In this document: positions 59,945 through 64,000 of the stretch, piece by piece
Numbering within the stretch: the stretch's first letter is position 1
How the letters are laid out: each line of letters opens with the position of its first letter
Origin: UBA4615 sp964399635
GTDB lineage: Bacteria > Pseudomonadota > Gammaproteobacteria > Burkholderiales > Burkholderiaceae_E
Assembly: GCA_964399635.1 (NCBI GenBank)
Contig: CAYNRU010000015.1
Span: forward strand, 1 to 64,000
DNA: 64,000 bases
Direction: 5' to 3'
The notes under the pieces: model-generated
What the model was told of the DNA's origin: nothing
What the model saw: only the letters and a program-made list of their open reading frames with translations
The model's database searches: none
Translations under genes and position numbers: made by a program

Positions 59945-60679
59945 ATGATCCGAGCCCCGAGCGCCAGCGGCATGCTCCGTCCGATCGCCGCCTTCCTCGC
60001 CGTGGCCTCGGTCGCGATCCTGTCGGGCTGTGCCACTGGCATGAGCGCGCGCGTCTACGACCAGGAAGCCTTCGACAGCCGCGCCAGCGCCTTTTCGCGC
60101 GAGTTCGTCGCGTCGCCGGCCGACACCTGCGGCGCCGCGCGCCGCGCGCTGCTCAGCCAGGGCTACGTGGTGCAGTTGCTGCCCGGCGACCAGATGCAGG
60201 CGCACAAGCGCTTCCAGCCCGCCGGCGAGACCCATGTGCAGATCGATTTCCACGTGGTGTGTGCGCCGACCGCCCGCGGCCAGCCGACCACGGTCGCATT
60301 CGTGAGCGCGGTCGAGGACCGCTACGCGCTCAAGAAGACCCCGATTTCGGCCAGCGTGGGCGTGAGTCCCCTCGGCTCGATCTCGCTGCCTTTCGCGACC
60401 ACCAGCGACGCCCTGGTCAAGGTGGCCAGCGAGACCATCGGACCGGGCCGCTTCTATGACCGGTTCTTCGATCTGGTGGAGCACCATCTCGCCGAGCAGA
60501 AGGGCCTGAACGCCGAGGGCGACCCCGGCGCGGCGTCGCCGGTCGCGACGCCCGCGCCTGCGCCGGTGGCCTCGCCCCCGGCACCGGCCTCGTCCGCCAC
60601 GCCCTTCACACCCGCCGCCGAGGCCATCCCGGCGGCGCCGTCCGGGTCCGTCCCGGTAGGCGTCGCGGCCAGGCGCTGA
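59945..60679 (+). CDS. DUF2242 lipoprotein
   Basis: A 244-residue lipoprotein: leader to the lipobox LSGC (Cys near 29), then the DUF2242 domain YDQEAFDSRASAFSREFVAS, CGAARRALLSQGYVV, RFQPAGETHVQIDFHVVCAP, SVGVSPLGSISLPFATTSDA and a Pro/Ala-rich tail from about residue 195. Found across Burkholderiales; function unknown. GAGGTG precedes the ATG. Confidence 0.82.
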   Translation: MIRAPSASGMLRPIAAFLAVASVAILSGCATGMSARVYDQEAFDSRASAFSREFVASPADTCGAARRALLSQGYVVQLLPGDQMQAHKRFQPAGETHVQIDFHVVCAPTARGQPTTVAFVSAVEDRYALKKTPISASVGVSPLGSISLPFATTSDALVKVASETIGPGRFYDRFFDLVEHHLAEQKGLNAEGDPGAASPVATPAPAPVASPPAPASSATPFTPAAEAIPAAPSGSVPVGVAARR

Positions 60680-60716
60680 GCCGCCACGGGCGCGGCCGCT
60701 CCGGTCGCGCGTCCGG

Positions 60717-61226
60717 TCAGTCCGGCCGAGGGATGCCGAGGTCGGCGGGAGCGAGCCGGTAGGCGCGCCCGAAGCCGCCGTTCAGGCTCGCCCGTTCCGG
60801 CTCCAGGCGCCAGAACGAGAAGTCCCCGAAGTCGACGTAGAGCGCGGCCTTGGGGTGCCGCGCGAGCCAGCGCGCGCGGGCCCGCGCCGCCTCGTCCGAG
60901 CCGCGCTCCAGCCGGCGCGCGCGGCCCGCGACGGTGAGCCGCGGGTGGGCGAGCGCGTCGCCCGCGCCGGGCTCGCCCACGAGGAGCGAGCAGCGCGCAT
61001 CGGCGTCGAGTGCGACGGTGTGGGCCGACAGCGCCGACACCAGCAGCAGCGGCACGCCGTCGGCGTCGAGCGCGACCGCGCAGCGGCTGGCCATCGGATG
61101 GCCCGTGCCCGGCTCGAGCGTGGCCAGCGCGCCGTGGCCCGCATCGGCGAGCAGGCGCCGCGCGAGCAGGCGGGCGTCGTCGTCCGCGTCGCGGACCGGG
61201 TCAGCGCGGGGCGGCCCGGCGCTCAT
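60717..61226 (-). CDS. pyridoxamine-phosphate-oxidase-fold (FMN-binding split-barrel) protein
   Basis: A 169-residue protein of the HugZ/PNPOx-like family. ADAGHGALATLEPGTGHPMA, LLLVSALSAHTVALDADARC-SLLVGE and HPRLTVAGRARRLE are FMN-barrel segments; the C-terminal YVDFGDFSFWRLEPERASLN resembles the haem-oxygenase-like relatives. Might bind FMN or haem. ATG 61226 chosen; a frame upstream to 61370 has no support. Confidence 0.78.
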   Translation of the reverse strand: MSAGPPRADPVRDADDDARLLARRLLADAGHGALATLEPGTGHPMASRCAVALDADGVPLLLVSALSAHTVALDADARCSLLVGEPGAGDALAHPRLTVAGRARRLERGSDEAARARARWLARHPKAALYVDFGDFSFWRLEPERASLNGGFGRAYRLAPADLGIPRPD

Positions 61227-61332
61227 GCCGGGATCGGGTTCGCGGTCATCGGTCCCACTGTAGCCGCAGCGCGGTCGTGCTTCAATCCGGGATCGCTCCC
61301 GTGACCGACCCACCCTCCGAAAGAGACCGACG

Positions 61333-61902
61333 ATGATCGAGGCGCGCACGCCGCTCCACACCCGCAGCATCAGGCTGGACGGCTACGCCCGAGCCGACGG
61401 ACTGTTCGACGTCGAGGCCCGCCTGACCGACGTCAAGCACTACCGGCTGCTCAACTGGCCGGGCGGCGAGCTCGCGCCGGGCGAGCCGATGCACGACATG
61501 GTGGTCACCATGACGGTCGACCTCGACGGCGTCATCCGCGCCTTCGAGGCGCGCGCGCAGGCCAGCCCCCACCGGGTGTGCGCGACCGGCGCCGCGCACT
61601 TCGAGCGGCTGGTGGGCCTGTCGATCACGCAGGGCTTCCTCAGGCGCGCGGCCGAGCGGATCGGTGGCGTCGAGGGCTGCACGCACATCCGCGAGCTGCT
61701 GCAGCAGATGGCGACGGTGGCCTTCCAGTCACTGCGCGAGGCGCGCCAGAAGCGCTACGCCGCGCAGCCCGACACGCGGCCGGCGCTGATCGACAGCTGC
61801 ATCGCATGGTCCGCGGCCGGCGAGTGGGTGAAGCTGAGGTTCCCGTCCTTCCACACCGGCGCCGACGCGCCGCGCACCGGCCCGTCGCACGACGGCGCAT
61901 GA
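61333..61902 (+). CDS. DUF2889 protein
   Basis: A 189-residue protein: RSIRLDGYARADGLFDVEAR, DVKHYRLLNWPGGELAPGEP-MHDM and ITQGFLRRAAERIGGVEGCTH IRELL are the DUF2889 blocks. The family is widespread in proteobacteria and without assigned function. ATG 61333. It precedes the GNAT gene by 28 bp. Confidence 0.84.
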   Translation: MIEARTPLHTRSIRLDGYARADGLFDVEARLTDVKHYRLLNWPGGELAPGEPMHDMVVTMTVDLDGVIRAFEARAQASPHRVCATGAAHFERLVGLSITQGFLRRAAERIGGVEGCTHIRELLQQMATVAFQSLREARQKRYAAQPDTRPALIDSCIAWSAAGEWVKLRFPSFHTGADAPRTGPSHDGA

Positions 61903-61930
61903 ACGGCCGCGTCCGTGCGATGATGGCGGC

Positions 61931-62476
61931 GTGGAAACGCTGTCGACTCTGATCAGAGAAGCCACCGCGATCGACGCGGAGGCGGTCTCCCGGGTCCGCG
62001 TGCGCAGCTGGCAGGCGGCGTATCGCGGCATCATCGACGACGCCTACCTCGACGCCCTGTCGATCGAGGCCGGCCGCGACCGCTACCTGCGCGCCTTCGA
62101 TCCCGATCCCGCCGCGAGCTTCACCCGGCTGGTGGTCGACGACGACGGGCACGTCACCGGCTTCGCGACCGCCGGCGCGCAGCGCAGCCGTGGCGCGGCG
62201 CTGCGCAGCGCCGAGGTCTACCTGATCTACCTGCTGCCCGGAGTCCAGCGCCAGGGGCTGGGCACGCGGCTGATGCGCTCGATGGCGCGCGGCCTCGACC
62301 GGCGCGGCATGGCGTCGCTGGTGGTGTGGGCGCTCGCGCGCAACCTGCCCGCCTGCAGCTTCTACGAGGGCCTGGGCGGGCGGCGCGGCGCGGAGCGCGA
62401 GACGCCGGTCGGCGGGCAGCGCCTCGTCGAGGTTTCCTACCACTGGGACACCCTCGAGCCCCTGCTCGGCGACTGA
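61931..62476 (+). CDS. GNAT-family N-acetyltransferase
   Basis: A 181-residue acetyltransferase. REATAIDAEAVSRVRVRSWQ is the N-terminal helix pattern; VYLIYLLPGVQRQGLGTRLM carries the acetyl-CoA pyrophosphate loop (Q-R-Q-G-L-G); ALARNLPACSFYEGLGGRRG is the C-terminal motif. Substrate unknown. GTG start at 61931. Confidence 0.85.
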   Translation: METLSTLIREATAIDAEAVSRVRVRSWQAAYRGIIDDAYLDALSIEAGRDRYLRAFDPDPAASFTRLVVDDDGHVTGFATAGAQRSRGAALRSAEVYLIYLLPGVQRQGLGTRLMRSMARGLDRRGMASLVVWALARNLPACSFYEGLGGRRGAERETPVGGQRLVEVSYHWDTLEPLLGD

Positions 62477-62585
62477 TCCCGGCCCGGGTGCGCGGCGCGC
62501 ATCCGCCGCCGCGCGCGCCACGCCCGGCGCGCGCATCGCCCTACAATGCCGCGATCCCGGAATTTCATTCACGGACGGAGCAGCA

Positions 62586-63434
62586 ATGAGCATCGGCAGA
62601 CTCGGCGTCATCGGCGCGGGAACCATGGGCAACGGCATCGCGCAGGCCTGCGCGCTGAGCGGCATCGAGGTCGTGATGGTCGACGTGGCGCAGGCCGCCG
62701 TCGACCGCGGCCTCGCGGCGGTCGCGACCAGCCTCGAGCGGCTGGTCAGGAAAGACCGGCTGTCGGCCTCCGACCGCGACGCCGCGCTCACCCGGATCCG
62801 CGGCGGTACCAGCTACGACGCACTGAAGGAGATGCCGCTGGTCATCGAGGCGGCCACCGAGAACGAGGCGCTCAAGGTGAAGATCCTGCAGCAGCTCGAC
62901 GGGCTGCTCGGGTCCGAGGCGATCGTCGCCACCAACACCTCGTCGATCTCGATCACCAAGCTCGCCGCGGCCACGCAGCGCCCCGACCGCTTCATCGGCA
63001 TGCACTTCTTCAACCCGGTGCCGATGATGGCGCTGGTGGAGATCATCCGCGGGCTGCAGACCAGCGACGCCACGCACGAGCTCGTGCGCGAGCTGGCGGT
63101 GCGCCTGGGCAAGACGCCGATCACCGTGAAGAACGCGCCGGGCTTCGTGGTCAACCGGATCCTGGTGCCGATGATCAACGAGGCCTTCTTCGTGCTGGCC
63201 GAGGGTCTCGCGTCGGCGGAGGACATCGACGCCGGCATGCGGCTCGGGTGCAACCAGCCCATCGGGCCGCTCGCGCTCGCCGACCTGATCGGTCTGGACG
63301 TCTGCCTCGCGGTGATGAACGTGTACGTCGAGGAGTTCGCGGACTCCAAGTACCGGCCGTGCCCGCTGCTCAAGGAGATGGTCGCGGCGGGCTGGCTGGG
63401 CCGCAAGACCGGGCGCGGCGTCTACACCTACTGA
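62586..63434 (+). CDS. hbd: 3-hydroxybutyryl-CoA dehydrogenase
   Basis: A 282-residue NAD-dependent dehydrogenase. GVIGAGTMGNGIAQACALSG is the dinucleotide fold; NTSSISITKLAAATQRPDRF and GMHFFNPVPMMALVEIIRG hold the catalytic His-Glu region; FVVNRILVPMINEAFFVLAE and the C-terminal GPLALADLIGLDVCLAVM follow. It acts in butyrate/acyl-CoA or polyhydroxybutyrate metabolism. The ATG at 62586 has GGAG upstream. The stop overlaps by 7 bp the stop of the converging gene. Confidence 0.92.
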   Translation: MSIGRLGVIGAGTMGNGIAQACALSGIEVVMVDVAQAAVDRGLAAVATSLERLVRKDRLSASDRDAALTRIRGGTSYDALKEMPLVIEAATENEALKVKILQQLDGLLGSEAIVATNTSSISITKLAAATQRPDRFIGMHFFNPVPMMALVEIIRGLQTSDATHELVRELAVRLGKTPITVKNAPGFVVNRILVPMINEAFFVLAEGLASAEDIDAGMRLGCNQPIGPLALADLIGLDVCLAVMNVYVEEFADSKYRPCPLLKEMVAAGWLGRKTGRGVYTY

Positions 63435-64000
63435 CCCGCGCGCGCCGCCCCGGTGCCCGGCGCGCCGCGGGCCCCGGCCGCGGTCGGGGGCAGGCCGGCG
63501 GTGTAGGCGAAGATCGCCGACACGTCCTTCTCGCCCAGGCCGGCGCGGCGCGCGGCCTGCATCTGGCTGCGCACCAGCGAGGCCATCGGCACCGGACGAT
63601 CGAGCGACTGCGCCAGGCCGAGGAAGTAGCGCAGGTCCTTCTCCATCAGCCCGAGCTGGAACTGGGGGGAGAACTCGCGCGCGGCCATCTTCGGGATCTT
63701 GGTCTTGACGAGCCGCGAGCCGGCCGCGCCCTCGCTCAGGATCTCGCGGGTCGCCTCGGGGTCGAGCCCGGCCGCCTCGGACACCGACATCGCCTCGGCG
63801 AGCGCGGCGCTCATCGTGCCCGACAGCATGTTGTTGATCAGCTTGATCGTGGCGCCGGTGCCGGTGTCGCCCATGCGCCGGGCCATGCGGCCCATCGCCG
63901 CGAACAGCGGGGCGGCGGCATCGAACGCGGCCTGCGGCCCGCCGACCATGAACACCAGCTCGCGGCCGCGCGCCTGCGGGATGCTGCCCGAGACCGGCGC
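63428..64000 (-). CDS. 3-hydroxyisobutyrate-dehydrogenase-like oxidoreductase, cut by the window end
   Basis: The visible 190 residues are the C-terminal two-thirds of a beta-hydroxyacid dehydrogenase. The last visible bases read APVSGSIPQARGRELVFMVG (substrate motif), then MGDTGTGATIKLINNMLSGT with the catalytic Lys, and LGLMEKDLRYFLGLAQSLDR. The N-terminal NAD-binding part lies beyond the window. Stop TAG at 63428. Converges on the hydroxybutyryl-CoA dehydrogenase gene and overlaps its end. Confidence 0.87.
   Translation of the reverse strand, partial: APVSGSIPQARGRELVFMVGGPQAAFDAAAPLFAAMGRMARRMGDTGTGATIKLINNMLSGTMSAALAEAMSVSEAAGLDPEATREILSEGAAGSRLVKTKIPKMAAREFSPQFQLGLMEKDLRYFLGLAQSLDRPVPMASLVRSQMQAARRAGLGEKDVSAIFAYTAGLPPTAAGARGAPGTGAARAGQ

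Noticed and set aside
1..64000. tRNA, rRNA and CRISPR
   Set aside because: No T-loop-like motif in a cloverleaf setting, no rRNA stretch and no regularly spaced direct repeats were noticed by eye; the tandem repeats at 10869 and 34975 are coding.

Overview
The window is very GC-rich, protein-dense bacterial chromosome. Three Bug/TctC-type extracytoplasmic solute receptors, two TRAP transporter systems, seven PEP-CTERM (exosortase-sorted) surface proteins and DUF2242/DUF2272/DUF2889/DUF808 proteins together point to a betaproteobacterium, most likely a Burkholderiales with broad catabolism of organic acids. That is an inference from gene families, not from a marker gene. I saw no rRNA, tRNA, CRISPR array, intact insertion sequence or replication origin.

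Layout. 1-11 kb: decayed N-formylglutamate amidohydrolase, DUF808 membrane protein, exported cyclase-family hydrolase, CobW-type GTPase, outer-membrane barrel, flavin amine oxidase, patatin lipoprotein, a wrecked Mg2+ P-type ATPase, and a GluR0-like ligand-gated channel carrying a K+ filter. 11.4-20.8 kb: a repeat-rich PEP-CTERM island with five anchored proteins. Four near-identical regulatory modules in it pair a sigma-54 -24/-12 promoter with an upstream element exactly 76 bp away. Three short signal-peptide leader ORFs sit just upstream of three of the genes. An aminotransferase and an apparently exported methyltransferase interrupt the island. 20.8-26 kb: a divergent GntR/UTRA-controlled locus (Bug receptor, HMG-CoA-lyase-like enzyme, CaiB CoA-transferase, isopropylmalate-dehydrogenase-like enzyme) that looks like a catabolic route for a branched or hydroxylated dicarboxylate.

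26-36.6 kb: two more PEP-CTERM proteins (one an SGNH-hydrolase-like enzyme), a LysR-Bug pair with a broken maleate-isomerase-like gene, a TRAP operon, an Ig-like lipoprotein and a phytase-like esterase. 36.9-42.9 kb: a second TRAP locus with an FCD-type GntR regulator, a SAF-domain oxidoreductase and an SDR; two copies of a CTTGCATRCAAG palindrome mark its likely operators. 43-45.3 kb: a tightly coupled operon of PanB-like enzyme, Nudix hydrolase and pyroglutamyl peptidase. 45.3-47.7 kb: three secreted proteins.

47.8-52.1 kb: a hydantoin-type module (DapA-like lyase/aldolase, Asp/Glu/hydantoin racemase, N-carbamoyl-D-amino-acid hydrolase, D-hydantoinase). 52.2-55.8 kb: an SbmA/YddA-like ABC exporter divergent from a GH84 glycosidase with overlapping start codons, then a phospholipid-methyltransferase-like gene. 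55.9-59.6 kb: an operon of crotonase, Bug receptor and AidB-like acyl-CoA dehydrogenase. 59.9-64 kb: DUF2242 lipoprotein, FMN-binding split-barrel protein, DUF2889 protein, GNAT acetyltransferase, 3-hydroxybutyryl-CoA dehydrogenase and a 3-hydroxyisobutyrate-dehydrogenase-like gene cut by the window end.
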